From assembly GCF_007981265.1 (NCBI RefSeq), contig NZ_CP034363.1, positions 4,712,001 through 4,776,000 of the forward strand: a stretch of 64,000 nt of DNA. The letters are read 5' to 3'. Position numbers and translations under genes: made by a program. This document shows, piece after piece, positions 48,347-58,865 of this stretch. The notes under the pieces are model-generated. The model made no database searches, was not told the DNA's origin, and saw nothing but the letters and a program-made list of their open reading frames with translations. The number at the start of each line of letters is the position of its first letter. The stretch's first letter is position 1. Source of the DNA: Pantoea sp. CCBC3-3-1. Its GTDB lineage: Bacteria; Pseudomonadota; Gammaproteobacteria; Enterobacterales; Enterobacteriaceae.

Positions 48347-49060
48347 TTACCTGTAGAGCCAGTAAGCGGTGCGTTCAATTACGCCACCGCAACGAAGATA
48401 GAGCCGGAGCGCAGGCAGATTGCCCAGTTGTGTGGCAACGTGCAGACGGCTCAGGCGGCGAGCGCGACACCAGTCAGAAGCCGCTTCAATCATGCGCTGT
48501 CCCACACCCAGGCCCTGGGCTTCCGGCAGCGTAGCCAGCAGGCCGATTCTGCCACTGCCGTCTGCCAGTTCACGCAGCGAGATAAACCCCTGAAGATCGC
48601 CCGTGTCACTAACGGCGATCAGACACTGATGATCAAACGTCCCCAGCACGGCATTTTCAATCCACTGCGCGTAAAAGCGCGCGCTGTCGCCTGGCTGATA
48701 CCAGGGTTCACGAAAACGGCTGTAAGCAAAAGCGCCGCTGGCGGCTTCACGCAAAGCGGGAATATGCTCTTTGCGGGCGATACGGATCCCTTCGGGCCTT
48801 CCGCCAGCGCCTGTTCCCAGTACAAAATCCGCTTCGCCTTCCACCAGGCGGAAGCCCAGCGAACTTAGCGCATCCAGCTCGGCCGTCTGCTGCGACAGCA
48901 CTTTCACCTGCACAAGGTCATAGTCTTGTAACTGAGTCGTTTCAAGCGACACGCCGTTAGCAAGCGTCAGTAGCCCGCTGTTAAGGCCAAAGAAACTGTT
49001 TTCCCAGCTCAGCGGAGCGATTTGACCTTCAACGCCCAGCGGCGCTTTTTCCGCACTCAC
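48347..49060 (-). CDS. wecD: TDP-fucosamine acetyltransferase WecD (RffC)
   Basis: GNAT-family N-acetyltransferase that acetylates TDP-4-amino-dideoxygalactose. The length is 237 residues (E. coli 224), with a slightly longer middle. Conserved PLSWENSFFGLNSG, SRFREPWYQPGDSARFYAQW and NAVLGTFDHQCLI are visible. The acetyl-CoA loop region is LLATLPEAQGLGVGQRMI, and RTAYWLYR ends the protein. It overlaps wecC by 4 bp (ATGA); rffG and rffH lie at this point in E. coli. Confidence 0.93.
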   Translation of the reverse strand: MSAEKAPLGVEGQIAPLSWENSFFGLNSGLLTLANGVSLETTQLQDYDLVQVKVLSQQTAELDALSSLGFRLVEGEADFVLGTGAGGRPEGIRIARKEHIPALREAASGAFAYSRFREPWYQPGDSARFYAQWIENAVLGTFDHQCLIAVSDTGDLQGFISLRELADGSGRIGLLATLPEAQGLGVGQRMIEAASDWCRARRLSRLHVATQLGNLPALRLYLRCGGVIERTAYWLYR

Positions 49061-50319
49061 CGCCAGACACCTTTAGTATCCACCAGCCAGCGCGATTTAA
49101 AACGGGCAGTATCGACAGTTTTAAACTGCTGGTGATCCACCAGCATCACCAGCACATCAGCCTGCTCCAGTGCGGTCTCCAGTTCGACCAGCGTAGCGCG
49201 ACCCGACAGTGCTTTTGGCAGTTGATGAATATTCGGTTCAACCAGCAGCGTTTCGCCCTGGTGCCAGTCGGCAATCATGCCAGCAACTTCCATCGCCGGG
49301 CTTTCGCGCAAATCGTCGATATTGGGCTTGAAGGCCAGCCCAAAACAGGCAATTTTCAGCTCACTGGCGCGTTTATCACTGGCGACCAGGCATTCGGCGA
49401 GTTTGTTTTTCACCTGTTCCAGCACCCAGTGTGGTTTGCCATCGTTAACTTCACGCGCGGTGCGGATCAGGCGAGCCTGAACCGGATTCTGCGCCACGAT
49501 AAACCAGGGATCGACGGCGATGCAGTGACCGCCCACGCCCGGGCCCGGCTGCAAAATATTGACGCGGGGATGACGGTTCGCCAGGCTGATAAGCTCCCAG
49601 ACGCTAATACCCTGATCAGCACAAATCAGCGAAAGCTCGTTGGCAAAGGCAATGTTAACGTCGCGGAAACTGTTTTCCGTTAGCTTACACATCTCCGCAG
49701 TACGCGAGTTAGTGATTACACACTCTCCTTCAAGGAAGATGTTGTACAGCTCGCGGGCCATACGCGAGCAAAGCGGCGTCATGCCGCCGATCACCCGATC
49801 GTTTTTAATCAGCTCCACCATCACCTGCCCCGGCAAAACGCGTTCCGGGCAATAGGCGATGTGAATATCGGCTTCCTCACCGGCGTGCTGTGGGAAAGTC
49901 AGATCGGTACGCGCTATGGCCAGCCATTCGGCCATTTGCTCCGTTGCGCCAACTGGCGAGGTCGACTCCAGAATAACCAGGTCGCCCTTCTTTAATACGG
50001 GAGCAATAGATTCAGCCGCCGCTTTAACCCATGACAGATCGGGCTGGTGGTCATCTTTGAACGGCGTTGGCACCGCAATCAGAAAGGCATCTGCCGGTTC
50101 GGGCTGCGTGGTGGCACGCAGATAACCCTGCTCAACCGCCTTCTTTACCACAAGATCAAGATCCGGCTCGACAATGTGGATTTCGCCGCGGTTAATGGTG
50201 TCGACCGCCTGCGGGTTAATATCCACGCCAATCACAGATTTTTGCCGGGAGGCAAAAGCCGCAGCGGTAGGCAGGCCAATATAGCCCAGCCCGATAACAG
50301 AAATGGTATTGAAAATCAT
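49057..50319 (-). CDS. wecC: UDP-ManNAc dehydrogenase WecC
   Basis: Oxidises UDP-N-acetylmannosamine to the uronic acid for ECA. The length is 420 residues, as in E. coli. The Rossmann NAD motif is [16 protein letters not shown] at the start. The active-site cysteine is in [16 protein letters not shown] (about residue 260-270), and [18 protein letters not shown] is the C-terminal UDP-binding segment. It overlaps wecB by 4 bp and wecD by 4 bp. Confidence 0.97.
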   Translation of the reverse strand: MIFNTISVIGLGYIGLPTAAAFASRQKSVIGVDINPQAVDTINRGEIHIVEPDLDLVVKKAVEQGYLRATTQPEPADAFLIAVPTPFKDDHQPDLSWVKAAAESIAPVLKKGDLVILESTSPVGATEQMAEWLAIARTDLTFPQHAGEEADIHIAYCPERVLPGQVMVELIKNDRVIGGMTPLCSRMARELYNIFLEGECVITNSRTAEMCKLTENSFRDVNIAFANELSLICADQGISVWELISLANRHPRVNILQPGPGVGGHCIAVDPWFIVAQNPVQARLIRTAREVNDGKPHWVLEQVKNKLAECLVASDKRASELKIACFGLAFKPNIDDLRESPAMEVAGMIADWHQGETLLVEPNIHQLPKALSGRATLVELETALEQADVLVMLVDHQQFKTVDTARFKSRWLVDTKGVWR

Positions 50320-51446
50320 AGCGAAACCCGATTATTTTTAAGTGCCTGCACAATGCGTTCGCAGGCCAGGCCGTCCCCATAGGGGTTGTGGGCACGGCTC
50401 ATGGATTGATAAGCGTCTTCATCGGTCAGCAGGCGAGTCACCTCACTGACGATTTTTTGGATGTCTGTGCCAACGAGTTTGACCGTTCCCGCTTCCACCG
50501 CTTCCGGGCGCTCAGTTGTTTCACGCATCACCAGCACCGGTTTGCCCAGTGAAGGCGCTTCTTCCTGAATGCCGCCAGAATCGGTGAGGATTAGCCAGGA
50601 GCGATCCATCAGCCAGACAAACGGCAGATATTCCTGAGGTTCAATCAGCACGACATTATCGATATCGCTGAGGATACGGTTTACCGGCTCGCTGACGTTA
50701 GGATTGAGATGAACCGGGTAAACAATCTGCGCTTCAGGATGCGTACGGGCAATTTCCGCCAGCGCGCTGCAAATGCGTTCAAACCCGTCACCAAAACTTT
50801 CCCGCCGATGCCCCGTCACCAGGATCAGTTTTTTCTGCGGATCGAGGAACGGGTAACGCGACGCAAGACCGTTGCGTAACGCATCATCACTCAACACGCG
50901 ATCTCGTACCCAAAACAGCGCATCGATAACAGTATTGCCGGTGACGAACATGCGAACATCACGCAAATTCTCACGCAGCAGGTTTTGCCGCGCCGTCTCC
51001 GTCGGAGTGAAGTGCCACGAAGCCAGATGTCCCGTTAACGTGCGGTTAGCTTCTTCCGGCCATGGGGAATAGAGATCGCCGGTGCGCAGACCCGCCTCCA
51101 CATGCCCTACAGGAATACGGTGATAAAAGGCCGCAAGACTGGCGGCGAAAGTGGTTGTCGTATCACCATGGACCAGCACGACATCCGGGGTGAACTCCGC
51201 AAAAACGGCTTTCAGCCCTTCAAGGATACGGCTGGTGATTTCGGTCAGTCCCTGGCCTGGGCGCATGATATTGAGATCGTAATCCGGAACAATAGCGAAC
51301 AGTTGCAGTACCTGATCCAGCATCTCGCGATGCTGCGCGGTAACGCACAGGCGCGCTTCTATCTCGCTATCCTGAGCGAGTGCATGAACCAGCGGCGCCA
51401 TCTTTATTGCTTCCGGGCGCGTGCCAAAAACAGTTAGTACTTTCAC
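50316..51446 (-). CDS. wecB: UDP-GlcNAc 2-epimerase WecB
   Basis: Non-hydrolysing epimerase that makes UDP-ManNAc from UDP-GlcNAc. The length is 376 residues, as in E. coli, from a GTG at 51446 ([19 protein letters not shown]). The longer frame to 51518 overlaps wzzE and lacks homology. Conserved [44 protein letters not shown] and [18 protein letters not shown] carry the UDP- and GlcNAc-binding residues. Confidence 0.96.
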   Translation of the reverse strand: MKVLTVFGTRPEAIKMAPLVHALAQDSEIEARLCVTAQHREMLDQVLQLFAIVPDYDLNIMRPGQGLTEITSRILEGLKAVFAEFTPDVVLVHGDTTTTFAASLAAFYHRIPVGHVEAGLRTGDLYSPWPEEANRTLTGHLASWHFTPTETARQNLLRENLRDVRMFVTGNTVIDALFWVRDRVLSDDALRNGLASRYPFLDPQKKLILVTGHRRESFGDGFERICSALAEIARTHPEAQIVYPVHLNPNVSEPVNRILSDIDNVVLIEPQEYLPFVWLMDRSWLILTDSGGIQEEAPSLGKPVLVMRETTERPEAVEAGTVKLVGTDIQKIVSEVTRLLTDEDAYQSMSRAHNPYGDGLACERIVQALKNNRVSL

Positions 51447-51489
51447 TGTTACTTTCTTTCCTTCGTCTGTTTGGTTACGGCCTGTGCGC

Positions 51490-52518
51490 TTACTGACGCG
51501 GTCGGCGTACCAGTGCAATCCCTGCGCCAGCTAATGCCCCCACAGCGCCCCACATGATCATTAAAAACAGGCGACGAGGACTGTCGCGCTTAACGGGTTC
51601 TTCTGGCGTGCGCAAATAGCGCCATGTCTGAAACGTTTTGCTCAGCTGCGGCCCAACGTTAAGGGTGTTGAGCATTGCTTTATTTTGATCATAGTCCAGA
51701 TCAAAATTCGGCCCGGAAGCCTGCAAGTTTTCCAAACGCGCCTGGAGTAAAGCACGGCCAAGTAAGAACAGTTCTGAATCTGGCAGCTGTTCAGAAGGCG
51801 TGCTGGTTTTCGCCTGCTCAAACCCCTGCTGCTGAGCAATCTTCAGCGCCTGCTGCACGCTGTGAACCTGGCGGCCGTAAATCGCGCTGGCAACCGCCTC
51901 CTGACGTTTCACCTGTGCTTTAAGCTGCACGGTACGGGCCATCCATGCACCGCTTAACTCTGCGTTCAGATGGGAAGCTGCACGCTGGTTGGCAAACGCA
52001 ACATACTGACGCAGCAGCGTGTTCGCTTCCGGCGCGGTTTCAGCAATCAGTTTTACGCTGTCGTTAAGATTTTTTGCCGCCTCGGCAGGTTGAAATTGAA
52101 TATTGTTAATCAGCTCATCCAGCAACGCGGCGTCATCACGGGCACTGCCAGTCTGACGCGTTTTGTAATACCCCGTCCGTAGCCAGAATTCACGGCGGGT
52201 ATCGTAGGAAGCAAGCTGCATAATAAATTCCTGATACGCCTCGTCCGCGACGGATGGCGGCGTCACCGCGACATTACTGGCGCGTACGTCCAGGTTGTCC
52301 AGGAACTGCTGTTGAGAATAGTAACTTCCCAGCATATTCACTGCCGGGCGGTCAGTTACCGCTGTCGTACTCCATTTTGGCGTTATCAGCAGCGAACCGA
52401 GCCATGCCAGCACGGCAAAAAGCAGCGCGCTACCCACAATCCAGCCTTTACCCCGCCATAAAGTGCAGCAAAGTCCGCGAATATCCAGTTCGTTATCTGC
52501 AACGTCAGGATGCGTCAT
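51490..52518 (-). CDS. wzzE: ECA chain-length regulator WzzE
   Basis: Polysaccharide co-polymerase that sets ECA chain length. The length is 342 residues (E. coli 348). The first membrane span is at about 28-48 ([20 protein letters not shown]) and the second near 315-335 ([20 protein letters not shown]). A coiled periplasmic domain lies between. It is 46 bp after wecA and 43 bp before the wecB GTG. Confidence 0.94.
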   Translation of the reverse strand: MTHPDVADNELDIRGLCCTLWRGKGWIVGSALLFAVLAWLGSLLITPKWSTTAVTDRPAVNMLGSYYSQQQFLDNLDVRASNVAVTPPSVADEAYQEFIMQLASYDTRREFWLRTGYYKTRQTGSARDDAALLDELINNIQFQPAEAAKNLNDSVKLIAETAPEANTLLRQYVAFANQRAASHLNAELSGAWMARTVQLKAQVKRQEAVASAIYGRQVHSVQQALKIAQQQGFEQAKTSTPSEQLPDSELFLLGRALLQARLENLQASGPNFDLDYDQNKAMLNTLNVGPQLSKTFQTWRYLRTPEEPVKRDSPRRLFLMIMWGAVGALAGAGIALVRRPRQ

Positions 52519-52564
52519 ACGTCATATTCCTTGTCATCAGGGTAAAATCAGAGAAAACGTCACG

Positions 52565-53644
52565 TTACTGTGCTTTACGCAGCCTTCTTTTTAATCGTTT
52601 TAACAACCGCGCCACGCGCCACGCGCGTTTAATGCAGTAGCCGTAAAGCATAAAGGCCAGCAGAAACAACACCAGCATCATCCAGTCCGGGACAAAGCTT
52701 AATGATTCGCCCAGTACGCCCACGCCAGCCAGCAGTGCGGCGGCCAGCGTAATCAGAAAACAGGCCTGCCGGGAGGTGAAGCCAGCCCGCATAATCAGAT
52801 GATGGATATGCTGTCGGTCGGCAGAAAAAGGGCTCATTCCTTTACTGAGACGGCGATACATGATGGCGACCATGTCCATCAGCGGAATCGCGATCAGCCA
52901 AAGCGCGGTCACAGGCGTGATGGGATGAGAGGGCCCCTGCGTGGCTTCAAGCAGGATCCAGATAATGGTAAAACCTATCAGCGTACTACCAGCATCACCC
53001 ATAAAGACTTTATAGCGACGGCCAAATACGCCAAGGTTCAGCAAAATATACGGCACGATAGCGGCGATCATCGCAAAACACCACATCGCCAGACTTTGCT
53101 GCCCGTCAATCAGCAGGATAATGCCCATTGCCATAAAGGTAACGCAGGAGAGACCGCCCAACAGGCCATCAATACCGTCTACCATGTTAAATGCGTTAAT
53201 TGCAGCCCAGACGGCAAACAGCGTCAGCACATAACCAAACGGCCCAACAATCAGCTCCCATGGCCCAAAAATGTAACCAAGGCTGAGCAGATAGAGTTTG
53301 CCCATCGTCATCATAACGACAGCAATGCCGGCCTGAACGCAGGCGCGAATTTTGACGCTGATATCAAAACGGTCGTCCAGCGCACCCACCAGCACCAGTA
53401 AGCCGGCGCAGCTCAGGTAGAGCAGACTGTGAGGAATATAGTAATCGGTATAGGTAAAGCCAAAGCAGATGCCAGCAAAAACGGAGATACCGCCCACCAG
53501 GGGGATAACGCCCTGATGACGCTTACGGTAGTTAGGTTTATCCACTAAACCTACTCGTTTGGCTGCTTTACGGGCGAAAAAAAGAAAACCCAGTGAAAAC
53601 ACAAATATTAAAGCAAGCTCAGTACTCATATTGAGTAAATTCAC
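52565..53644 (-). CDS. wecA: UDP-GlcNAc:undecaprenyl-phosphate GlcNAc-1-phosphate transferase WecA
   Basis: First step of ECA and of many O-antigens; makes GlcNAc-PP-undecaprenol in the inner membrane. The length is 359 residues (E. coli 367) from the GTG at 53644 (NLLNMSTELA). E. coli wecA also uses GTG. About 11 spans are visible. The Mg-binding DDxxD-type region is LVGALDDRFDISVKIRA, the catalytic Asp region is AINAFNMVDGIDGLLGGLS, and the HIHH motif is in ADRQHIHHLIMRAG. It is the first gene of the wec operon. Confidence 0.96.
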   Translation of the reverse strand: MNLLNMSTELALIFVFSLGFLFFARKAAKRVGLVDKPNYRKRHQGVIPLVGGISVFAGICFGFTYTDYYIPHSLLYLSCAGLLVLVGALDDRFDISVKIRACVQAGIAVVMMTMGKLYLLSLGYIFGPWELIVGPFGYVLTLFAVWAAINAFNMVDGIDGLLGGLSCVTFMAMGIILLIDGQQSLAMWCFAMIAAIVPYILLNLGVFGRRYKVFMGDAGSTLIGFTIIWILLEATQGPSHPITPVTALWLIAIPLMDMVAIMYRRLSKGMSPFSADRQHIHHLIMRAGFTSRQACFLITLAAALLAGVGVLGESLSFVPDWMMLVLFLLAFMLYGYCIKRAWRVARLLKRLKRRLRKAQ

Positions 53645-53955
53645 ATTAACCAGCTCTCTGCTAAGAATCACGGATTACTAGCAATTTCTATGCCATTAAG
53701 TACCGTCGATTCTGATGTCCATTGTGCTTCAGCGCAAAAATTGAGCGTTGTTACTGAATTTTAGCCTGAATTACACCTTTATTTAATTCTCCAGTGACCT
53801 CATCGTATAACCCATAAATAAAAAACGCCACGTCTGAGCGTGGCGTTCCCCGAGTTTTCTTACTTTTCCTGCCTCTGGTCCCTTTTTTGTTCAAAAGAAG
53901 CCAAAAGAAAAGGTTGATACGCTCAACCCTTTCTCTTCTCAGCAGAAGAAACGAC
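53645..53955 (-). promoter_or_regulatory. rho-wecA intergenic region
   Basis: 311 bp without a gene. The rho-proximal part holds the rho terminator and a second imperfect hairpin at about 53912-53935 (GGTTGA/TCAACC). The remaining 170 bp must contain the wec promoter, but I could not pick convincing -35/-10 elements. No ops element for RfaH was found. Confidence 0.5.
53820..53847 (-). terminator. Terminator of rho
   Basis: Perfect 9-bp stem AACGCCACG/CGTGGCGTT with a 6-base loop, followed by a T6 run on the - strand, 109 bp beyond the rho stop codon. Confidence 0.88.
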
Positions 53956-55215
53956 TTACGATCGTTTCATCATATCGAAGAACTCATCGTTCGTTTTGGT
54001 CATTGCCAGCTTATTGATGAGGAATTCCATGGCGTCGATTTCACCCATTGGATGGATAATTTTACGCAGGATCCACATCTTCTGTAGCTCTTCAGAGCTG
54101 GTAAGCAGCTCTTCTTTACGCGTACCAGAACGGTTGTAGTCGATAGCCGGGAACACACGCTTCTCGGCGATTTTACGCGCCAGATGCAGTTCCATGTTAC
54201 CTGTACCTTTAAATTCTTCGTAGATCACTTCGTCCATCTTCGAACCGGTATCAACCAGCGCGGTCGCGATGATGGTCAGGCTTCCGCCCTCTTCCACGTT
54301 ACGTGCAGCACCAAAGAAACGCTTTGGACGATGCAGGGCGTTGGCATCCACACCACCGGTCAACACTTTACCGGAAGCCGGAACGACGGTGTTATAAGCA
54401 CGCGCCAGACGGGTAATGGAGTCCAGCAGGATGATAACGTCTTTTTTATGCTCAACCAGGCGCTTGGCTTTCTCGATCACCATTTCAGCAACCTGCACGT
54501 GGCGGGAAGCAGGCTCATCGAAGGTAGAAGCGATAACTTCGCCTTTCACCAGACGCTGCATCTCGGTCACTTCTTCCGGACGTTCGTCGATCAGCAGAAC
54601 CATCAGGACGCAGTCAGGATGGTTGTAAGCGATGCTCTGCGCAATGTTTTGCAGCAGCATGGTTTTACCGGCTTTTGGCGGCGCCACGATCAGTCCACGC
54701 TGGCCACGACCAATTGGGGAAGCCAGGTCCAAAACGCGCGCGGTCAAGTCTTCGGTAGAACCGTTACCACGTTCCATACGCAGACGAGAGTTTGCGTGCA
54801 GCGGGGTTAAGTTTTCGAACAGGATTTTGCTACGGGCGTTTTCCGGCTTGTCATAGTTAACTTCGTTAACTTTCAGCAGGGCGAAATAACGCTCACCTTC
54901 TTTCGGCGGACGGATCTTGCCGGAAATGGTGTCACCAGTGCGGAGGTTAAAACGGCGGATTTGGCTGGGAGAAACGTAGATATCATCGGGACCGGCGAGG
55001 TAGGAGCTGTCTCCAGAACGGAGGAAACCAAATCCGTCCTGCAATATCTCCAGCACGCCATCGCCGAAGATATCTTCGCCGCTTTTCGCATGTTGCTTGA
55101 GGATGGCGAAAATGATGTCCTGTTTGCGCATGCGCGCCAGGTTTTCCAGCCCCATATTTTCGCCGAGACTAATCAGGTCAGAAACCGGCGTATTTTTTAA
55201 TTCGGTAAGATTCAT
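53956..55215 (-). CDS. rho: Transcription termination factor Rho
   Basis: Hexameric RNA-dependent ATPase helicase that ends transcripts. The length is 419 residues, exactly as in E. coli. The N-terminal RNA-binding domain covers about 1-130 ([20 protein letters not shown]; primary-site GFGFLRS). Walker A is [16 protein letters not shown] near 175-190. Walker B and the Q-loop are in [17 protein letters not shown], and the R-loop follows at [19 protein letters not shown]. Confidence 0.99.
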   Translation of the reverse strand: MNLTELKNTPVSDLISLGENMGLENLARMRKQDIIFAILKQHAKSGEDIFGDGVLEILQDGFGFLRSGDSSYLAGPDDIYVSPSQIRRFNLRTGDTISGKIRPPKEGERYFALLKVNEVNYDKPENARSKILFENLTPLHANSRLRMERGNGSTEDLTARVLDLASPIGRGQRGLIVAPPKAGKTMLLQNIAQSIAYNHPDCVLMVLLIDERPEEVTEMQRLVKGEVIASTFDEPASRHVQVAEMVIEKAKRLVEHKKDVIILLDSITRLARAYNTVVPASGKVLTGGVDANALHRPKRFFGAARNVEEGGSLTIIATALVDTGSKMDEVIYEEFKGTGNMELHLARKIAEKRVFPAIDYNRSGTRKEELLTSSEELQKMWILRKIIHPMGEIDAMEFLINKLAMTKTNDEFFDMMKRS

Positions 55216-55565
55216 AGTGGTGGGTTCTTAAACTCGGGGTAAATCTCGAAATGTTTGTCGTCAATGGTATGGCGAAAAATCCATGCCTGTTAATGGCTCT
55301 CTTGTCAGTGTCCGCTCGGTGATCACGTGCAGGAAAACGCAAATCTGAAACGGGGGGACGGTAAGGACAAGCGCCGGAAATTCTGGTGATACTAACCGTC
55401 AGATTGCTGAATGTCTGTAAAACTGAGAATGATACAGTGTTCAACAAGGAGTAAATCTTAGATTCAAACTACAGGTAAGTGCGTAGTGCAGTAAAAGTAA
55501 GTTAGCATGCTTAATGGCGGACGTCTAGCGGCGGGCTAAAAATTCGCCCACCGCCAGACGGGCTG
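55216..55565 (-). promoter_or_regulatory. rho leader / trxA-rho intergenic region
   Basis: 350 bp without a confident gene. In E. coli this stretch holds the autoregulated rho leader and the rhoL leader peptide. I cannot recognise a RhoL-like peptide here. An open frame of about 89 codons (55447-55178) runs through the rho start and is probably chance. The trxA-proximal end holds the hairpin listed separately. Confidence 0.45.
55523..55559 (-). terminator. Hairpin downstream of trxA
   Basis: 14-base arms GTCTGGCGGTGGGC/GCCCGCCGCTAGAC pair with two mismatches around an AT loop, directly after the trxA stop codon. There is no U-tract, so it may act as a stabiliser as much as a terminator. Confidence 0.5.
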
Positions 55566-55898
55566 TCAGCCCAGGTTCGCGTTCAGGAACTCTTTCAGCT
55601 GGCCTTTGGACAGGGCGCCCACTTTCGTTGCTGCCACTTCGCCGTCTTTGAACAGCAGCAAAGTAGGAATACCACGGATACCGTATTTCGGCGCAGTGCC
55701 TGGGTTATCGTCGATATTCAGTTTTGCGATTGTCAGCTTGCCGTCGTATTCTTCGGCGACCTCATCGAGGATCGGGGCGATCATTTTGCATGGACCACAC
55801 CACTCTGCCCAGAAGTCGACCAGCGTCAAACCTTCTGCTTTCAGTACGTCGGTTTCGAAGCTGTCATCGGTCAGGTGAACAATTTTATCGCTGCTCAT
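55566..55898 (-). CDS. trxA: Thioredoxin 1
   Basis: Cytosolic disulfide reductase and donor for ribonucleotide reductase, methionine sulfoxide reductase and others. The length is 110 residues (E. coli 109). The active site WCGPCK is in [20 protein letters not shown], and the conserved cis-Pro loop is [13 protein letters not shown]. It is divergent from rhlB. Confidence 0.98.
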   Translation of the reverse strand: MSSDKIVHLTDDSFETDVLKAEGLTLVDFWAEWCGPCKMIAPILDEVAEEYDGKLTIAKLNIDDNPGTAPKYGIRGIPTLLLFKDGEVAATKVGALSKGQLKEFLNANLG

Positions 55899-56015
55899 GT
55901 CTTACTCCAAAAGATTATGCCTGGCTGGTTGGCGTAAAATCTGCCAACTTAGGTTGACTTTATTTCACCGGATACGCTTTCGTAAAGCAATAGTAAGCTG
56001 ATATTCTACCACACT

Positions 56016-57308
56016 ATGAGCAAAACACACTTAACCGAACAGAAGTTTTCCGACTTCGCCCTGCACCCTCAGGTTATCGAAGCCCTTGAAACAAAAGGCT
56101 TTCATAACTGCACGCCTATTCAGGCGCTGGCATTGCCTTTCACGCTGACAGGGCGTGATGTTGCGGGACAGGCGCAAACCGGTACCGGGAAAACGATGGC
56201 GTTCTTAACGTCAACGTTCCATCATCTTCTTTCTCACCCTGCGCCGGAAGGCCGTCAGGTTAATCAGCCACGTGCGCTGATTCTGGCACCTACTCGCGAA
56301 TTAGCCGTGCAAATTCATGCAGATGCAGAACCACTGGCAGCGGTGACCGGCCTTAAGCTCGGGCTGGCTTACGGGGGTGACGGCTACGACAAACAGCTTA
56401 AGGTGCTGGAGAGCGGCGTCGATATTCTGATCGGCACCACCGGCAGGCTGATTGATTATGCTAAACAGAATCACGTCAATTTAGGCGCAATCCAGGTTGT
56501 CGTGCTCGACGAAGCCGACCGGATGTTCGACCTCGGCTTTATCAAAGATATTCGCTGGCTGTTCCGCCGCATGCCTGCGGCAAACCAGCGTCTGAACATG
56601 CTGTTTTCCGCCACCCTCTCCTTCCGCGTTCGTGAACTAGCCTTTGAAAACATGAACAACGCTGAGTATGTGGAAGTTGAGCCAGAGCAAAAAACCGGCC
56701 ACCGTATTAAGGAAGAGCTTTTTTATCCTTCTAATGAAGAAAAAATGCGTCTTCTGCAAACGCTGCTGGAAGAAGAGTGGCCCGATCGCGCCATCATCTT
56801 CGCCAATACCAAGCACCGCTGTGAAGATATCTGGGGCCACCTGGCCGCTGACGGACACCGCGTGGGTCTGCTGACCGGCGACGTGGCGCAGAAGAAGCGT
56901 CTGCGTATCCTTGATGACTTTACTAAAGGCGATGTGGATATCCTGGTTGCGACCGATGTCGCCGCTCGTGGTTTGCACATTCCAGCAGTAACCCACGTCT
57001 TCAACTACGATCTGCCTGACGATCGTGAAGATTACGTCCACCGTATTGGTCGTACCGGACGTGCTGGCGCTAACGGTCACTCAATCAGCCTGGCCTGTGA
57101 AGAATATGCGCTGAACCTGCCGGCGATCGAAGAGTATATCGGCCACAGCATCACCGTAAGCCGTTACAACAGTGACGCGCTAATGACCGATCTGCCGCCG
57201 CCGAAGCGCTTAACGCGTAATCGCGCCGGCAACGGTCCGCGTCGTGGCGGCACCAACAATCGCCGCAGCGGCGCACCGCGCAACAATAACCGCAAACGTT
57301 CAGGTTAA
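56016..57308 (+). CDS. rhlB: DEAD-box RNA helicase RhlB
   Basis: ATP-dependent RNA helicase of the RNase E degradosome. The length is 430 residues (E. coli 421). The Q motif is [14 protein letters not shown]. Walker A is [13 protein letters not shown], the DEAD box is [14 protein letters not shown], the SAT motif is [14 protein letters not shown], and motif VI is [12 protein letters not shown]. The C-terminal tail is basic and Arg/Asn/Gly-rich (about 395-430). It is followed after 7 bp by gppA. Confidence 0.97.
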   Translation: MSKTHLTEQKFSDFALHPQVIEALETKGFHNCTPIQALALPFTLTGRDVAGQAQTGTGKTMAFLTSTFHHLLSHPAPEGRQVNQPRALILAPTRELAVQIHADAEPLAAVTGLKLGLAYGGDGYDKQLKVLESGVDILIGTTGRLIDYAKQNHVNLGAIQVVVLDEADRMFDLGFIKDIRWLFRRMPAANQRLNMLFSATLSFRVRELAFENMNNAEYVEVEPEQKTGHRIKEELFYPSNEEKMRLLQTLLEEEWPDRAIIFANTKHRCEDIWGHLAADGHRVGLLTGDVAQKKRLRILDDFTKGDVDILVATDVAARGLHIPAVTHVFNYDLPDDREDYVHRIGRTGRAGANGHSISLACEEYALNLPAIEEYIGHSITVSRYNSDALMTDLPPPKRLTRNRAGNGPRRGGTNNRRSGAPRNNNRKRSG

Positions 57309-57315
57309 ACGGCCT

Positions 57316-58800
57316 ATGCTAAGCGCATCATCGCTCTATGCCGCGATAGATCTGGGATCTAACAGTTTTCATATGTTGGTGGTGCGCGAGGTAGCTGGCA
57401 ATATCCAGACCGTTGCGCGCATCAAGCGTAAAGTGCGTCTGGCTGCTGGCCTCGACCATGACAGCCATCTTTCGGTGGATGCCATGGAGCGTGGCTGGCA
57501 ATGCCTGCGTCTGTTCTCCGAACAGTTACAGGATATTCCGCCTGAGCAAATCCGCGTTGTCGCTACGGCCACATTGCGGATCGCTGCAAACGCCGGCGCT
57601 TTTCTTGAAAAAGCGCAGCAGATCCTCGGCTGTGCTATCAATGTTATCAGTGGTGAGGAAGAAGCGCGCCTGATTTACCAGGGCGTGGCGCATACGACTG
57701 GCGGTTCGGATAAACGTCTTGTGGTGGATATCGGCGGCGGCAGTACGGAACTGGTTACCGGCAGCGGTTCTGAAACCACCGCGTTATTCAGTCTTTCAAT
57801 GGGCTGCGTGACCTGGCTGGAGCGTTTTTTTGGCGAACGACATTTAGGCAAGACCAATTTCGAGCAGGCTGAACAGGCCGCCAGCAATATTATTCGTCCG
57901 GTTGCAAAACAATTGCGCGAACAGGGCTGGCAAATTTGCGTAGGTGCTTCCGGCACCGTGCAGGCGTTGCAGGAAATTATGGTGGCGCAGGGAATGGATG
58001 AACGCATCACCCTGAGCAAGCTGCAGCAATTGAAACAGCGCGCTATTCAGTGCGGCAAGCTGGAAGAGCTGGAAATCGAAGGGTTAACCCTGGAACGTGC
58101 GCTGGTTTTCCCCAGCGGGCTGTCGATTCTGATCGCTATCTTTACTGAACTGAATATCAGCAGCATGACGCTTGCTGGCGGAGCGCTGCGTGAAGGCCTG
58201 GTCTATGGCATGCTGCAACTGCCGGTCGATCGGGATATCCGTGGTCGCACGCTGCACAACATCCAGCGCCGTTTCACGATTGATATCGATCAGGCTGAGC
58301 GGGTGCGCTTATTGGCAGAGAGCTTTGTGCGTCAGGTTAGTCACAGCTGGAAGCTGGACGACCGATGTCGGGAACTTCTTGACAGCGCCTGTATGATCCA
58401 CGAAATCGGCCTCAGCGTAGATTTCAAACAGGCTCCACAACACGCCGCCTATCTTGTCCGCAATCTCGATCTTCCTGGCTTTACTCCCGCACAGAAAAAA
58501 CTGCTGGCAACCCTGCTACAGAATCAGGTTAACAGCATCGATCTGGCGCTGCTCAGCCAGCAAAATGCCGTACCGCCGCGCATGGCGGAAAGACTGTGTC
58601 GACTGCTGCGCCTGGCGATCATTTTTGCCAGCCGCCGTCGCGATGATACCTTGCCTGCTGTCCGGCTGCATGCTGAAGACGATAATTTGAGTCTTACCTT
58701 GCCACCCGGCTGGATGGACACGCATCCGCTTCGGGCCGAGCTGCTTGAGCAGGAATGTCACTGGCAGAGCTACGTACACTGGTCGCTGGTAATTAGCTAA
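57316..58800 (+). CDS. gppA: Guanosine pentaphosphatase / exopolyphosphatase GppA
   Basis: Converts pppGpp to ppGpp and degrades polyphosphate. The length is 494 residues, as in E. coli, from the ATG at 57316. The open frame extends into rhlB without homology. The ASKHA phosphate motifs [18 protein letters not shown] and [15 protein letters not shown] are visible, with [13 protein letters not shown] between. The HD-like C-terminal domain contains [15 protein letters not shown]. It is co-transcribed with rhlB. Confidence 0.96.
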   Translation: MLSASSLYAAIDLGSNSFHMLVVREVAGNIQTVARIKRKVRLAAGLDHDSHLSVDAMERGWQCLRLFSEQLQDIPPEQIRVVATATLRIAANAGAFLEKAQQILGCAINVISGEEEARLIYQGVAHTTGGSDKRLVVDIGGGSTELVTGSGSETTALFSLSMGCVTWLERFFGERHLGKTNFEQAEQAASNIIRPVAKQLREQGWQICVGASGTVQALQEIMVAQGMDERITLSKLQQLKQRAIQCGKLEELEIEGLTLERALVFPSGLSILIAIFTELNISSMTLAGGALREGLVYGMLQLPVDRDIRGRTLHNIQRRFTIDIDQAERVRLLAESFVRQVSHSWKLDDRCRELLDSACMIHEIGLSVDFKQAPQHAAYLVRNLDLPGFTPAQKKLLATLLQNQVNSIDLALLSQQNAVPPRMAERLCRLLRLAIIFASRRRDDTLPAVRLHAEDDNLSLTLPPGWMDTHPLRAELLEQECHWQSYVHWSLVIS

Positions 58801-58821
58801 GCCGTTCGCTCTGTCCCTTAT

Positions 58822-58853
58822 AAAAAATGGCGCCCGCAAGGACGCCATTTTTT
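58822..58853. terminator. Bidirectional terminator between gppA and rep
   Basis: AATGGCG/CGCCATT stem flanked by an A6 run on one side and a T6 run on the other. It serves both convergent genes. Confidence 0.88.
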
Positions 58854-58865
58854 CTGCAATGTCCC

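Noticed and set aside
55178..55447. 89-codon - strand frame over the rho leader considered as RhoL
   Set aside because: It is too long, runs into rho in another frame and does not resemble the known RhoL peptide.
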